Assembly: GCF_041146395.1 (NCBI RefSeq)
Contig: NC_090989.1
Span: 122,325,501 to 122,389,500 of the forward strand
DNA length: 64,000 nucleotides
DNA from: Eulemur rufifrons
Lineage: Eukaryota; Chordata; Mammalia; Primates; Lemuridae
Reading direction: 5' to 3'
Part shown: positions 21,350 to 32,664 of the stretch, one piece after another
Layout: each line of letters begins with the position of its first letter
Numbering within the stretch: position 1 is the stretch's first letter
The notes under the pieces: model-generated
Told to the model about the DNA's origin: nothing
The model's input: the letters and a program-made list of their open reading frames with translations, nothing else
Database searches by the model: none
Position numbers and translations under genes: made by a program

Positions 21350-22930
21350 AGGGTAGGTAATTTCACCATTGCCTGTTTTACAGATGACCAACAAGCCTGG
21401 TTCTGGTAAGTGTTTTACACATTCATGATTTCATCTTTTCTCCACAAGTCTATACCTGCTTCGTGGGCTGTTTTAAATGCCAATACATGTGCTTAGAATA
21501 TCACTGCTTCTTCTGTGATGAATTTGTACAAAGAAAGTAACAGAATATAATGGCAACTTGAAGAAGGAATGATGTTTTATCTTTGCTACAAAATGGTATT
21601 GTTACCTGTGGACATAAGTTCAATCCCAAGCTAGCTGGCTTCTCACTGAGAAAACCACAGTTCCAACTTCATAGAATAAACCTCTAACCACAGGTAAGTG
21701 GGTGCAAATGTGGTTCCTGCTCATGCACAATCTGGACAAGAGAATGTAAATGGCTGAAGTAGTGTATTACCAACTGGGAAAACAGCCTGAAGGACAGCCT
21801 TCTTTGGGCGAATCAGTGCTGTTATCTCCTTCTTGAAAGTAGAGTATCTAAGCATTTTCGTCTCCAGATCGCTGATACTCCATAGCTCACCTCTGATATC
21901 CCTTGTACAGGATGAGATACTGACCACTCCATGGAAAGACAACATAACTGCTCTGAAATAGTTTGTCTCAGGCTTGAGAGGTTAAAGGAAGACAAGAATC
22001 ATTTCTAAACTGGATGTGACTTTTGCAGCAGATCTCCTATCCATCACTTCTCACGGTGGCTGTGTAGTCTGGAGAAGGACAGCGTGGCAGACTGACTTCT
22101 CCACTTTGCCCAAATGCTGCCTGCAAGTTTTGATTATATTATTTGAGGACTGTGTTCTTATTTTTCCTCTGCTAACGCTGGGCCACTTGCCTGTTCAAAA
22201 GCCAATCCTTCCAGGGATTGGCACCAGTGATAAAATCCAATCTTAAACTAACAAATTTGACATTTGAATCTCTAAGTATCACTTCTCCAAGAGCTTCTTT
22301 TCACCCTTTCAATAGGCCAAGGAGTAAGGATGCAGTGTTCAGGGATTTGGAAAACAAATTTCATTGTTACACTTATAAGTCAGATTCTCCAAGCATTGAA
22401 ATGGTTTATTTTACTTTAATTGTAATTAGAACAGAATAGAAATGCAGTAAGCAGTCCCACGCAAAGCACACGAGACGAATTGTTAAAAGCTTTCAAAGGT
22501 AGCAAACATTCAAGTAATAACTCAGCTTTGGATGGCATAAATGTTCCCTGCTATTTTCTTGCTTATGTAGAAAATGGAATTCAACTAATTTCTCACTTGT
22601 CACTCCAATTCCTTCCCTTTAATTTACTACCATAGTATTTCAATTATTTTTCTCCAAGAAATTACAAGCATTTCCAGTTCACCACACAGGCTGTCTGGCA
22701 TTCTTGTAACAGCTGTGCTCTCTACCTCACCTGGGGCAGCCTCAACAAGTCAGGGTTTTTGCAAGGGAACAGAGCAATTGGCTCACAAAGTTTTATAAAC
22801 CATCATCTGTGATCTATAGCAGCAGAGAACTTCCAAAAACACAGAAGTCTTGTTTAAGTGTTCCAAATGGAGGTTCCCATTTTCACCCCATTAGCAGGGT
22901 ATTGAGGACAAAAATTTATTTTATAACCAT
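21350..22930. other. Unassigned stretch
   Basis: About 1.6 kb of unique-looking sequence. Frames of 73-79 codons (21155-21394, 21721-21945, 22016-22439) have no recognisable domains. No interspersed repeat could be named. Confidence 0.4.
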
Positions 22931-22934
22931 AAAT

Positions 22935-24286
22935 CAGAATAGAAAATCCAAATATAAAACCATCCTCATATAGACATCTAATCTTTGACAAAGCAAACAA
23001 AAACACTCTGGGGACAAGAATCCCTATTCAATAAATGGTGCTGGGAAAATTGGATAGCCACATGTAGAAGACTGAAACAGAACACACAGCTTTCACCTCT
23101 CACAAAAATCAAATCATGGTGGATAACAGACTTAAACCTTAGGTGTGAAATGATTAGAATTCTAGAAGAAAATGTAGGAAAGACTCTTACAGACATTGGC
23201 CTAGGCAAAGAATTTATGAAAAAGACCCCTAAGGCAATCACAGCAACAACAAAAATAAATGAATGGGACCTGATTAAATTAAAAAGCTTCTGCACAGCCA
23301 AAGAAACAGTGACGAGAATAAACAGACAACCTACAGAATGGGAAAAAATTTTTGTTTACTACACATCAGATAAGGACTGATAACAAGATTCTATTTAGAA
23401 CTCAGGAAAATCAGCAAGAAAAAATCAAACAACCCTACCAAAAAGTAGGCAAACGACATGAATAGAAATTTTTCAAAAGAAGATATAAGAATGGCTAACA
23501 AACATATGAAAAAATGCTCAACATCCCTAATCATCAGGGAAATGCAAATCGAAACCACAAAGAGATATCACTTAACTCCAGTGAGAATGGCCTTTGTCAA
23601 AAAGTCCCAAAACAACACATGTTGGCGTGGATGCAGAGAGACAGGAACACTCATACACTGCTGGTGGGACTGCAAACTAGTGCAACCCCTGTGGAAAGCA
23701 TTATGGAGATACCTTAAACAGATTCAAATAGACCTACCATTCGATCCAGCAATCCCATTATTAGGCATCTACCCAAAGGAACAAAAGTCATTCTATGACA
23801 AAGACACCTGTACCTGAATGTTTATAGCAGCACAATTCACAATTGCAAAGATGTGGAAACAACCCAAATGCCCATCAATTCATGAATGGATTAGTAAATT
23901 GTGGTATATGTATACCATGGAGTATTACTCAGCTATAAGAAATAATGGTGATACGACATCTCTTTGGTTCTCCTGGAGAGAGTTGGAACCCATTCTATTA
24001 AGTGAAGTATCCCAAGAATGGAAAAACAAACATCACATGTACTCACCAGAAAATTGGTTTCCCTGATCATCACCTAAATGCTCATTTGGGAATGATACCA
24101 ATTGGATATCAGACTGAGGTGGGGGGGAGGGGAAGGGGATGGGTGTATGCCTACATCATGAGTGCGATGCACACTGTCTGGGGAATGGGCACACTTGGAG
24201 CTCTGACTCGGGGGGATGGGCGGTACATGGGCAACGTATGTAACCTGAACTTTTGTACCCCCATGATAAGCTGAAATAAAAAAAAA
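22935..24286 (+). mobile_element. Lemur-type L1, 5'-truncated, 1.35 kb
   Basis: Covers the ORF2 C-terminal region, the 3' UTR and poly(A). The start (AATAGAAAATCCAAATATAA, AACCATCCTCATAT) is a common ORF2 position, so the element lost its promoter, ORF1, endonuclease and reverse transcriptase. The 3' UTR has one copy of the GGATGGGTGTATGCC unit and ends AACTTTTGTACCCCCATGAT, AAGCTGAAATAAA, A-run. I could not read a target duplication. It is the longest copy of this L1 type here and a useful reference for the other two. Confidence 0.92.
22985..24066 (+). pseudogene. L1 ORF2 C-terminal pseudogene
   Basis: Conceptual translation gives the L1 ORF2p C-terminal domain. Recognisable pieces are [18 protein letters not shown] at the start, the cysteine-rich [18 protein letters not shown] stretch with [27 protein letters not shown], and TMEYYSAIRNNGDT near the end. 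The frame shifts after 23380 and a TGA at 23815-23817 falls between KDTCT and MFIAAQFTIAK, so it cannot encode an intact domain. The catalytic endonuclease and reverse transcriptase parts are absent. Confidence 0.9.
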
Positions 24287-24371
24287 GAGCCTACATCTAA
24301 CAGAAGAGGAATTCTATTTGGAATTTTTGTTAACATTTTTGCAAAACGACTCTTTTGCATGAAAGAGTGTA

Positions 24372-24476
24372 GACTGTAAGTTCTTTGAAGGCAGCAACCC
24401 TGTCTTTTCCTGTGTGCATCCCTAGCACCCAGTGGGACTTGACACACAGTGGGGGCTTATTAAATAAGCTGATGAA
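24372..24476 (+). mobile_element. L2 LINE 3' fragment
   Basis: TAGACTGTAAGTTCTTTGAA, GGCAGCAACCCTGTCTTTTC and CATCCCTAGCACCCAGTGGG resemble the L2 3' tail in sense order, immediately beside the L1. Confidence 0.7.
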
Positions 24477-24479
24477 CTA

Positions 24480-26230
24480 ATTCTCAGGAATCCACAAGTA
24501 TCAAAACACTCTCATCTCTAATAGCAGTCAACCTGAAGGAGGGGCTCCCTGCTTTCTCCACAGCCTGTGTCTTGGTTGGTGGGCTCACAGCAACCAAAAG
24601 TAGTGAAGACAAAAGCTCAATGCTATCTTTCCCATTTTTGTTTGAACAATCTTTCTCTGTTACTATGGTAACCCCTGGTACTAGGATGCTCTGTAAATGA
24701 AAGTGGGAAGGAGGAGGAGATCATGAGATTGATGCAGTTCATAGAAAAATCTGCCCAGAGGGCAAACTCCTTGGCAATCTGCAAAGCTTGTGCATGTCCC
24801 ATTTTATAATAAATGCATTTAAATAATACATGACACTATATAGAACAGACACAATATGTTGCAACATAGATCCACTGAGCCCAGGAAAACTGCATTAAGT
24901 ATGAGATTAGAAGTGAATATTTTAAGACATTTGAAAAAATACCGGATTGAATTTAGTTCAGAGATAAAACACTTTCTCATTTCAACACATAAAGGTAATA
25001 GCTGCAGAATTCTGAAGATGAGTATATGAAACTATGCTGAGTGGAAGCTGAATATTAACCTGAGATATGACTTGCGCTAGTCACTGCAGTTAAGAAGGGC
25101 AGTGATAACCGGATGAAACAAAGACATCTGTTAGTGATATTTGCCCTTGATACATGCAACTTCAAGGCTGTTTATGACCAAAGCTAGAATTTGAGTCAGG
25201 TTAAGGGAAAAGAGCATGAAGTAGTTGATACTTGAACGAAGTCAGGTTTTGCCAAACTAGTTTTATACTGTGCTAGCTGTATTTTATTAAAACCCAAGCT
25301 GGGAATGCCCCTGACTACCTGAAGCAGATGTGGTAACAGCATAGAAAACCTTCTATCCTGTAGGTATTTTGTGTGCGGAAATTTGAAGAAAGCTTCTGTG
25401 GTTTCTTAATTTATGGCTTCATTAAAATGTTTGGGCTTCAAACATCCATCGGCATTTATTGGAATTAAGAGCTTCTAAAAATGGAAATAATCAATGATAA
25501 ATTAACGTTGTTTGGATCTTGTGAGAGGGGAAAATAGAGCACTCTAGACACCCTTTGCATTCCTCCAGGAAAGGAGCAATACTTTCAGTCACTGCACACT
25601 AGTGAGTTTCCGGAGCGCACGGGTGAGAAGAGGTGAGTGAGAGCAAGAGTGCAATCACCGATGCACAGCCAGCAACAGTGGAGCAGTCTGCTTTCTTTTC
25701 AGAAACGCATTAAGGAAAAGTTCTAAATTATTTTTGTTGTAGAAAGACCACAACCAACCCAGAAACTCAATAACAGCTGCTGTGTCTATTACAGACATGA
25801 ACTAACTTGGTGTCCATAGAAGTCTCATTCCACAGATGTGACTCTGAGGTGGGCTGTTTGTGAAGATTCCCATAAGGACATTAGAGTGTCAGTGTCCCAG
25901 GTAGAAATCCAACTCATCTTATTACATTCATGACACTTAGCTATGTCTAACAGATATTACATATTTGATGAATTAATAAATGAATGACATATCTACCATT
26001 TCCAGAGAGAGCTCCAGTTTTTTCCTTGTGATTTCTTGCTGTTCATTTGTTCCAACAATACCAGGATCCACAGATGGTACTGTTATTGCCATCAGCACCG
26101 AGGTCAAGAAAGCCTTATTTATCCCTTTCTTTATTATTAGCAAATTTGGACCTCAAAGCTATCTGTTTAGGACATCTTTCACCCTGTTGACTGCCAAGGT
26201 TGATTGAACTTGCCTACCTCACTCTGTATC
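24480..26230. other. Unassigned stretch
   Basis: About 1.75 kb without a recognised repeat. It includes a slightly CpG-richer patch near 25605-25670 (GAGTTTCCGGAGCGCACGGG), too short to be a CpG island. No convincing open frame. Confidence 0.45.
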
Positions 26231-26234
26231 ATCT

Positions 26235-26930
26235 GATCCATGAGCAAGTGCTGCTGACTTCACTTCCAAGCTGTTTCCTGACTCTCATGCCTCCCCACCT
26301 CCATGACTACCACCCCAGTACAAGCTATCACCACCTCTCGCCTGACTACAGGTAACTGGTAACCCTGCCTCCACTCCTGAACTGCTACAATCAATTCTCC
26401 ACAAAGCAGCCAGTTCTTCTCAAAACATAAAGGATACCATGTTATTTCTCTGTTTAGAATTCTCCACACTTAAAAGAAAACCCAAACTTCTTACTCTTGC
26501 TCCCTGCCTGCACACCTCACCATATCCCGCTGGTTCTCTGGCTACAATTAGCCCTTTCTGTTCCCTTGATGATCCCAAGGACGTCCATACCTCAGGGCCT
26601 TTGCCTCTGCTGTCCTACCTGGAACATTCTTTCCTATTCACGTTGGCAGGCTGCTTCTTGTCATTCATGTATCAGCCTAATGGTACCTACACTAAAATAC
26701 CCTTCTTGACCACTCAATCAAACTAGCTACCAGTCACATGCTATCACAATAACCTTGTTAATTCTCTGCATAGTAAGGTTCTTGTTCTGATATTTTTTAA
26801 AATTTCATTATTGTCTGAATTCCCCAACTGGTCTATAAGCTACAGGGGGTAGACGTCTTATTTATCTTATTCACTATCTAGAATGATGACTGGGACACAG
26901 TAGGTACTCAATATTCTTAGTGAAAAATAA
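26235..26930 (+). mobile_element. L2 LINE, about 700 bp of 3' region
   Basis: The most complete L2 here. In order: AAAGCAGCCAGTTCTTCTCA, CACCATATCCCGCTGGTTC, ACCTCAGGGCCTTTGCCTCT, TCCTACCTGGAACATTCTTT, ACTGGTCTATAAGCTACAGG and GACACAGTAGGTACTCAATA. The 95- and 70-codon frames within it (26439-26726, 26497-26709) are fragments of non-functional LINE sequence. Confidence 0.85.
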
Positions 26931-26934
26931 AAAG

Positions 26935-27510
26935 AAGACCAAAATAAAACAGTTATATGTGAGCAGCTTTACAAGCAAGAAAATACTTCACCTAGTGCAG
27001 GTTCCTATACCAGGCTAGATGCTAGGCAGAGACACTTAAGACCTGGCTTAAGGTGTACCTGAGTGTACATTAGTTGGTGTGGTTGCCCCCACATCTGGCA
27101 GGAGCCTTACTAATCTCTTGTGCCCACAAAACCAGTTCTTAGTCTTCTTGACTCTGGCCTCTGCGCAAGGTATTAACCGACCTGGACCTCTGGAGAGTCT
27201 TCTGCATCCACCTGTTCTGTACCAACCCAGGGACTGCCTCCTTGACCTTTTGGGCCAATTAAGGACTGATCTCCTGCCAGCCCCATTTCTCTGAGGCCTG
27301 TTCTGTTTGTAAAAATCATACCCACTCTCCAGGTATTGGAAACTTCCTTTGCCCCTGTTCTAAGGTGTCATGATAGTGGCCACTGGGTACTATATTAGGA
27401 CTCAGGGTACGTGGTTCTCCCATTGCAAAACTCATATTTCCTTTTGGGTAACCTATTATTTCCCTTAACTGCTAATACCAAATAGCTGAAGAGACACTGG
27501 GCTTGAAGCT
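26935..27510. other. Unassigned stretch
   Basis: Nothing recognised. A 71-codon frame at 27079-27294 has no homologue I know. Confidence 0.35.
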
Positions 27511-27765
27511 TTAAACTTTAGCCTAATTTGCCAATTCAAGCTTTAAGATACCATTGAATAGATGACAGGTAGATTCACTAAATTCAGAGGAAGAAACAAC
27601 ATTTCTTTAGGCTTTGTTTCTGGGGGATCAAGTTTTAAGAGAGTGATATTATAGGTCAAGTTCAATTGTTACAAATTTCTGGACCTGTGCAACGCTAAAA
27701 CCATGCAACAAAGTTTTGCTTTTCTAAAGATTATTAATAATACATTTGTAACTACTCAGAGATTG
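27511..27765 (+). repeat. Copy A of a 255-bp duplicated sequence
   Basis: Shares about 255 bp with 29522-29774 in direct orientation. Identical or near-identical blocks include ACTTTAGCCTAATT, AATTCAAGCTTTAAGATA, ACCATGCAACAAAGT, ATTATTAATAATACATTTGT and AACTACTCAGAGATTG. Flanks of the two copies do not match. It is not a repeat family I recognise. Confidence 0.85.
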
Positions 27766-27802
27766 TTTCCTATATAACAATTCTAAGAACAAACCTTTTC
27801 TT

Positions 27803-28102
27803 GGCCAGGCACCATGGCTCATGCCTGTAATCCTAGCACCCTGGGAGGCTAAGACTGGAGGATCGCTTGAGGTCAGGAGTTTGAAACCAGCCTGAGCAAG
27901 AGCGATACCTCTGTCTCTACTAAAAATATAAAAAATGAGCAAGCTGTGGTAGCACATGCCTGTAATCCCAGCTACCCAGGAGGCTGAGACAAGAGTATCA
28001 CTTGAGCCTAGGAGTTGGAGGTTGCTGTGAGCTAGGCGGATGCCACGGCACTCTAGCCCAGGCAACAGAGTGAGATTCTGTCTCAAAAGGAAAAAAAAAA
28101 AA
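27803..28102 (+). mobile_element. Alu SINE with target duplication
   Basis: Dimeric Alu from GGCCAGGCACCATGGCTCAT to an A-rich tail. It has the lemur-type features ATCCTAGCACCCTGGGAGG and GAGGTTGCTGTGAGCTAGGC. Flanking direct repeats AAGAACAAACCTTTTCTT (27785-27802) and AAGAATAAATCTTTTCTCTT (28101-28120) are a diverged target duplication. Its antisense accounts for much of a 246-codon minus-strand frame (27724-28464). Confidence 0.92.
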
Positions 28103-28120
28103 GAATAAATCTTTTCTCTT

Positions 28121-28152
28121 GGAAAACTTTCTTCATGGAAAACTTTCTTCAG
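28121..28152 (+). repeat. 16-bp tandem duplication
   Basis: GGAAAACTTTCTTCAT followed directly by GGAAAACTTTCTTCAG, just downstream of the Alu target duplication. Confidence 0.9.
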
Positions 28153-28154
28153 GC

Positions 28155-28630
28155 TATGAGGTGTGTTCACCTGGTCCTCTTTCCTTTCTCGCTTCTTCCT
28201 CCCACTCTCCCTGTCTGAATGAAGAGCTCCTTTTGCTTCACCCAAAGTCTTGGGCATGGCTATATGTCCAAGGGGAGAGGGTCTGAAGAGGATGGAGAAA
28301 GGTAGCAGGAGGCAGTGGGATGCTGAAGAGAACTGAATGGTGGCAGGTGCTGGGAACGCACCTTTCTGTCCTGAGCTGCAGGGACTGGAGGCGAGATGGC
28401 AGCAGCTGCTGCAGAGACAAGGGTGTGAGCCATGAATACCTGAAGGGTTCTGGACTTCCACCACTCCACCCCATCCGCTTTTACCAAGAGGAAGCAGAAC
28501 CGGGCAGCCAGCTCTGCTTGGCCAGGGCCCACCATATGTCTTTCCAAACAGGGTCTAGAGTACCACCTCGTGTGCTTTCCTGCCTTCACAATATGCCCTT
28601 CTTATAGCTTGATGGAAACAATGGTGAGGT
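28155..28630. other. Unassigned stretch
   Basis: GC-richer than its surroundings, with frames on both strands (28260-28589 minus, 28320-28607 plus). The two-strand openness and lack of homology argue against a gene. Confidence 0.4.
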
Positions 28631-28634
28631 ATCA

Positions 28635-29120
28635 TCTCAGTCTGTTTGGGCTGCTATAACAAAGTACCATAGACTGCATGGCTTAAAAACAAAAGAAATT
28701 TACTTCTCACAGTTTTGGAGGCTTAAAAGCCCAAGATCAACAAACTGGCAGATTCGGGGTCTGGTGAGGACCCACTTCCTAGTTGACAGAAGGCACTTCT
28801 TACATGGTGGGACATATGGGGGACTTTTCTTCTGGGGGGGGGGATCTGCGGCCTCAAGGCCACATGTGGCCCTCCAGATCCCCAAGTGTGGCACCTTGAC
28901 CAAGTCCAAACTTCAAAGAACAAATCCCTCTGTTAAAAAGACTGTTCTGTAAGATCTGGATTCAGTCAAGACTACATGCAAGATCCAGAATCCCATTTAT
29001 GAGGGTCCCACTCTCATGACCTAATCACCTCCCAAAGTCCCCACCTCCACACACCATCACACTGGGGATTAAGATTTCAACATATCACTTTTGGAGGGAT
29101 ATAAACATTCAGTCTATATC
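28635..29120 (-). mobile_element. Solo LTR, ERVL-MaLR (MLT1/MST-type), with nested element
   Basis: Antisense LTR order: CTCAGTCTGTTTGGGCTGCT, ATAACAAAGTACCATAGACT, ACTTCTCACAGTTTTGGAGG, GGCAGATTCGGGGTCTGGTG. After the nested element it resumes with TCCCATTTATGAGGGTCCCA, CTCATGACCTAATCACCTCC, ATTAAGATTTCAACATATCA and AACATTCAGTCTATATC. The LTR is interrupted at about 28834-28985. Confidence 0.85.
28834..28985 (+). mobile_element. DNA-transposon fragment nested in the LTR
   Basis: After a G-run, the sequence TCTGCGGCCTCAAGGCCACA, TGTGGCCCTCCAGATCCCCA, ACCAAGTCCAAACTTCAAAG and GGATTCAGTCAAGACTACAT belongs to a short hAT-like mammalian element that I know by sequence but not securely by name. 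It breaks LTR homology, which continues on both sides. Confidence 0.6.
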
Positions 29121-29521
29121 TCGTATGAATGGTATTTTCCCCATGGACCCAGGGGCATCTGAATCCTGTCCTACCCATCAGCCTCTCCATAAGATCCCCG
29201 AGGGAGATACACGAAGCAACTCTTCCTAGACCTTTTCATATGGGGAATCATTTCTCTGGTAAAAATTGTTTGGACGTCTGATTTCTTCCAAACAGGCATA
29301 GCTCAGTGCTAGGCACTAAGTAGGTCACTGCATGAAAGAAAAGTCCCTGCACTTGTCTTCCTCAACATAGGGAATTGGTTGAAGTTTACAACCAGGTAGC
29401 ATCTACTCCACCTAGTTTAGATACACAATCTAACCCCACCAGAGACTTTCATGCCACTGCATTTGCCCTTTTACTCAATAAAAGCTCTCAAAGAGGGGGA
29501 AGGAGGAGAGGCATATCTAAG

Positions 29522-29774
29522 TTTTTAACTTTAGCCTAATTCATCAATTCAAGCTTTAAGATATCATGGAATACATGACAGGTAAATTCAGAGGGATAAA
29601 CACAGTACTTCTTTAGGTTTTGTTTCAGGGGATCAAATTTTGAGAGGCAGTGATATTATTGGGTCAGGTTTGACTGTTTCAAATTTCTGGACATGAGCAA
29701 TGCTTAAACCATGCAACAAAGTATTGCTTTTCTAAGGATTATTAATAATACATTTGTAACTACTCAGAGATTGG
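29522..29774 (+). repeat. Copy B of the 255-bp duplicated sequence
   Basis: Direct repeat of 27511-27765, offset about 2.01 kb. The copies differ by scattered substitutions and small indels (for example a short deletion after AGGTAAATTCA), so the duplication is not recent. Confidence 0.85.
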
Positions 29775-29779
29775 CTATA

Positions 29780-30265
29780 AACTTTCAGAGACTGAATGAG
29801 AATGTAACCTGTCCACAGCAACACAGATGAATCACTTTGATAAATTCTTTATGATGATGCCTTATCTCCTGCAAGTCTTGGATTGGTTCCGAGTCTATAG
29901 TTAATCCTTCAATAACTCCCACAAACACCTCATTATTCATCAGACTGTGACATCTTGGGTTGCAAAAGAGGTGCTGTTATATAAAACAGGTACTGTATAG
30001 CAGCCTCAGGTCATGAATATTAAGAGACATCCTCAAATGAGAGAATATCAATAAAGATCTTTTGCCTCTACCCAAGAAATAAACTGAACGAAGGCATGGG
30101 GTATCTGTGCATGCATCCTGATATCAGGGTGATGAGCACAGGCACTGTGTCCTCAGCTTTCCTGACTGTTCTCCCTCACACCAAGCCATGACTTCATGGG
30201 TGTATGACTTTCCCACACTATTCTTTTCTGGCTTTTGCATTAAGGTTATATTAATAATAATTTCA
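29780..30265. other. Unassigned stretch
   Basis: Nothing recognised between the duplicated sequence and the L1M segment. Confidence 0.35.
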
Positions 30266-30269
30266 TAAA

Positions 30270-31015
30270 GTCAGTTGTGGAGCACTTAATTGGTTAGTTT
30301 GGTTCATTTACATTTATTGTGCTTACTGATAACTGGCTTTATTTCTCTATTTTATTTATCAAAATTTCTCTATGTCTACTTTTCCTTGTCTTGATTGCCT
30401 TTCTTTGGACTGAAGTATTTTTTTTATCCCAATAATTCTGTTCTACAGATTTGGAAATTATGAATTCTATTTCTTTCAGTTTTTCCCTTGAAATTTTGCT
30501 ATGCCTACCTAAACTTGACAATGAATGTCTAATAAGTTAATTGACGTATTTCCCATCCCCTCAAACAATGAATTTAAAAGACTGATTCTGTTCATCCTCT
30601 CCCCCCAATTTGAATGCTATTATTGTCCAGTATATTTATTCAGTCTTGTTTTTCATTAACCCCACAAATTAGACATTCTTATATTGTTTAATACATAAAA
30701 CATTTGTTTGGATTGACTTCTATGTTTGCCAATTTCTTTGCTGGCTATTCTTACATTTAAGGACTTCTTTCTAAGAAATTTTTTTTTCCTGAGGCATATC
30801 TTTCAGAAGTTCTGTTCATGAGGTTCTATCCTCTACAGAGTAGAGAAGATACTCTACATTTTAAAAATGCTCTACTTTTTATAAAAATGTGAAAATGTCT
30901 TTATTTTTCCCCCATGCTTTAAATATTGTTTCATTGGATCTCTCATTCTAAGTTTATAGTTATTTTCTATCAGCATTTTAAAGGTATTGTTTCAAATTCT
31001 CCTAGATTCTGTGAT
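30270..31015 (-). mobile_element. Old L1 (L1M/HAL1-type) antisense fragment
   Basis: T-rich sequence whose end, AAAATGTGAAAATGTCTTTA, AAGTTTATAGTTATTTTCTA, TCAGCATTTTAAAGGTATTG, is the antisense of a known old L1 5' region. The upstream 500 bp is assigned by continuity and base composition only. Confidence 0.5.
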
Positions 31016-31019
31016 GGTT

Positions 31020-31390
31020 TATTTATTTATTTGATCTGTGAATAGCAATATTTAGCCTCATGAGTCTATCAAAAGTTGAAACTAAGGTGGTTCTGGTCAC
31101 TCATCCATTTATTTCAAGGTCACCCACATCAACAGATGTGGTGGTGGTGACAGTGACAACGGAACTTCATAATAGAAAACTATTAATGAAGCAATGCTGT
31201 AGAATTTTCATGGAAACAGGGGTTAGAATTAATTATGTCTGAGAAATGTGCCTGCTGACTTTATTTTACTATATAATACAGGCTGCCAGAAAAATCCAAT
31301 GCTTGACAGGCTGTTTTGTTTTATTAGTTCTCTTTTTACAAGTTTTAAGCTTAGAGCCAAGAACACAGAGATAACTAAGTTGACCACTCA
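31020..31390. other. Unassigned stretch
   Basis: A short TTTA repeat (31018-31033), then unique-looking sequence. Confidence 0.35.
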
Positions 31391-31394
31391 AGAA

Positions 31395-31775
31395 TCATGT
31401 TTCTCTCCCATGGTGTAGATCTGCTCTTGGGAAGTGGTTGCCCAGACAGACAGTATTTCCCAGTCCTCTTGTACCTACATGAGACCATGTGACTAGATCT
31501 AGCCAATGGGATGGGAGCAAAATTTATGTTTATCACTTCTAGTCAGAGGAGGATAAGTATCTCTTCCCCTCCTGTGATGATCTTGGAGGCCAGCATTGAA
31601 GACAATGGGATCATAAGATGGAAGAAGCTTGGGTCCCTGATACATCTTGGAGGAAAGTCAGACATCCAGAAGCATATACTTCGGAATTTTGTGTGAGTGA
31701 AGAAACCTTTGCTATGTTAAGCCACAGTGATCTTGGAGGCATTATAGCAGATGACCTATACTGACTAAAATGATG
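31395..31775 (+). mobile_element. Old LTR-like repeat
   Basis: ACCATGTGACTAGATCTAGC, CAATGGGATGGGAGCAAAAT, TCATAAGATGGAAGAAGCTT, GGGTCCCTGATACATCTTGG and TTGCTATGTTAAGCCACAGT follow the order of an ancient LTR-like mammalian repeat related to that at 62700-63050. I cannot assign the subfamily. Confidence 0.6.
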
Positions 31776-31789
31776 AACATCTGTTGGCT

Positions 31790-31890
31790 GGTTGTATGAA
31801 ACTCTTTAAGAGGACAGACCCTATCTTTATATATATATTACATCCTCTCTGCAGTGCCTATTACAGTAAGTGCTTAATAAATGTCCACAA
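31790..31890 (+). mobile_element. L2 LINE 3' fragment
   Basis: AACTCTTTAAGAGGACAGAC, then CTCTGCAGTGCCTATTACAG and TAAGTGCTTAATAAATG, is an L2 tail in sense orientation. Confidence 0.6.
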
Positions 31891-31964
31891 AAATTTGCTT
31901 TGGAAAAGGATAATTTTTTACATCTTTCCTCTACGAGTTTAAGATTTTATTTATTTGACTTTTA

Positions 31965-32035
31965 AGGGATACACCCAGGATACAGCACAGTGCTTGCACA
32001 TAGTAGGCACTCAAATATTCATTGAATGAATAAAA
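31965..32035 (+). mobile_element. L2 LINE 3' fragment
   Basis: ACAGCACAGTGCTTGCACAT, AGTAGGCACTCAAATATTCA and TTGAATGAATAA give the extreme 3' end of L2. It is the second such tail within 200 bp. Confidence 0.7.
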
Positions 32036-32039
32036 TTAG

Positions 32040-32570
32040 TGCTTACTTTTGTCTGTCAATCCCATTGTTTCTTTGGCTTACAAAATGGCTAAGGATGGGC
32101 TGGAATCCTGGGGAAGTTCGCCAGCCCACTAGACAACCCAGCAAAACTTCATGAATCAAAGACTGGACCTCAAATGAAGTAAAACTAACAAGCAAACAAA
32201 ATGCAAGGGATTCTTGTCTCAGTGATATGCTATATAAATTTTAGGCTCAATGCCAAAAATACCTGCTTTAAGAGATGAGACAGAAAGAGGAAGAAAAATG
32301 TGAGACAAATTAGAATTGAAAAAATGGAGACTGTTTTAAAAGACATCCTTACCCCTAGGAGTTAGAGATCAGAACGTTGTTCTAAATGATTATATTTGCT
32401 ATTTGGTATAATTTCCATAATAGAGTAAAAGTCCCCCAAAGCACACAGTACTTTGAAAAACACAATAGTTTGGCATTTGATGATTTGCAAATATACTACA
32501 AAATCCTGTTCAATAAGTACTGAGGCTGTCTTTGCCAATTGCACAGGGGGACTTGCTAATATTAAAAATA
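32040..32570. other. Unassigned stretch
   Basis: Nothing recognised. The 96-codon minus-strand frame at 32362-32652 runs into the Tigger-like element. Confidence 0.35.
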
Positions 32571-32572
32571 GA

Positions 32573-32664
32573 GTTGATCCTTGAACAATGGAGGAGTTAG
32601 GGCTGACCTTCTGTGCAGTTGAAAACTTACATGTAACCTTTGACTCCTCCAAAACTTAATTGTT
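32573..32664 (+). mobile_element. Tigger-like DNA transposon, left part
   Basis: AGAGTTGATCCTTGAACAAT, TCTGTGCAGTTGAAAACTTA and TTGACTCCTCCAAAACTTAA match the left end of a dispersed Tc1/mariner (Tigger-type) element. Homology resumes after the Alu. Confidence 0.65.

Noticed and set aside
25600..25670. Possible CpG-island promoter
   Set aside because: Only a handful of CpGs over about 70 bp, with no sustained GC content or adjacent exon.
27724..28464. Longest open frame in the window, 246 codons on the minus strand
   Set aside because: Its middle is antisense Alu (27803-28102), with typical Alu-derived peptide such as LLPGLECRG; the remainder has no recognised domain.
27511..29774. Provirus bounded by two LTRs
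   Set aside because: The interval has no retroviral coding or primer-binding sequence and contains unrelated repeats; the duplicated ends lack TG...CA termini.
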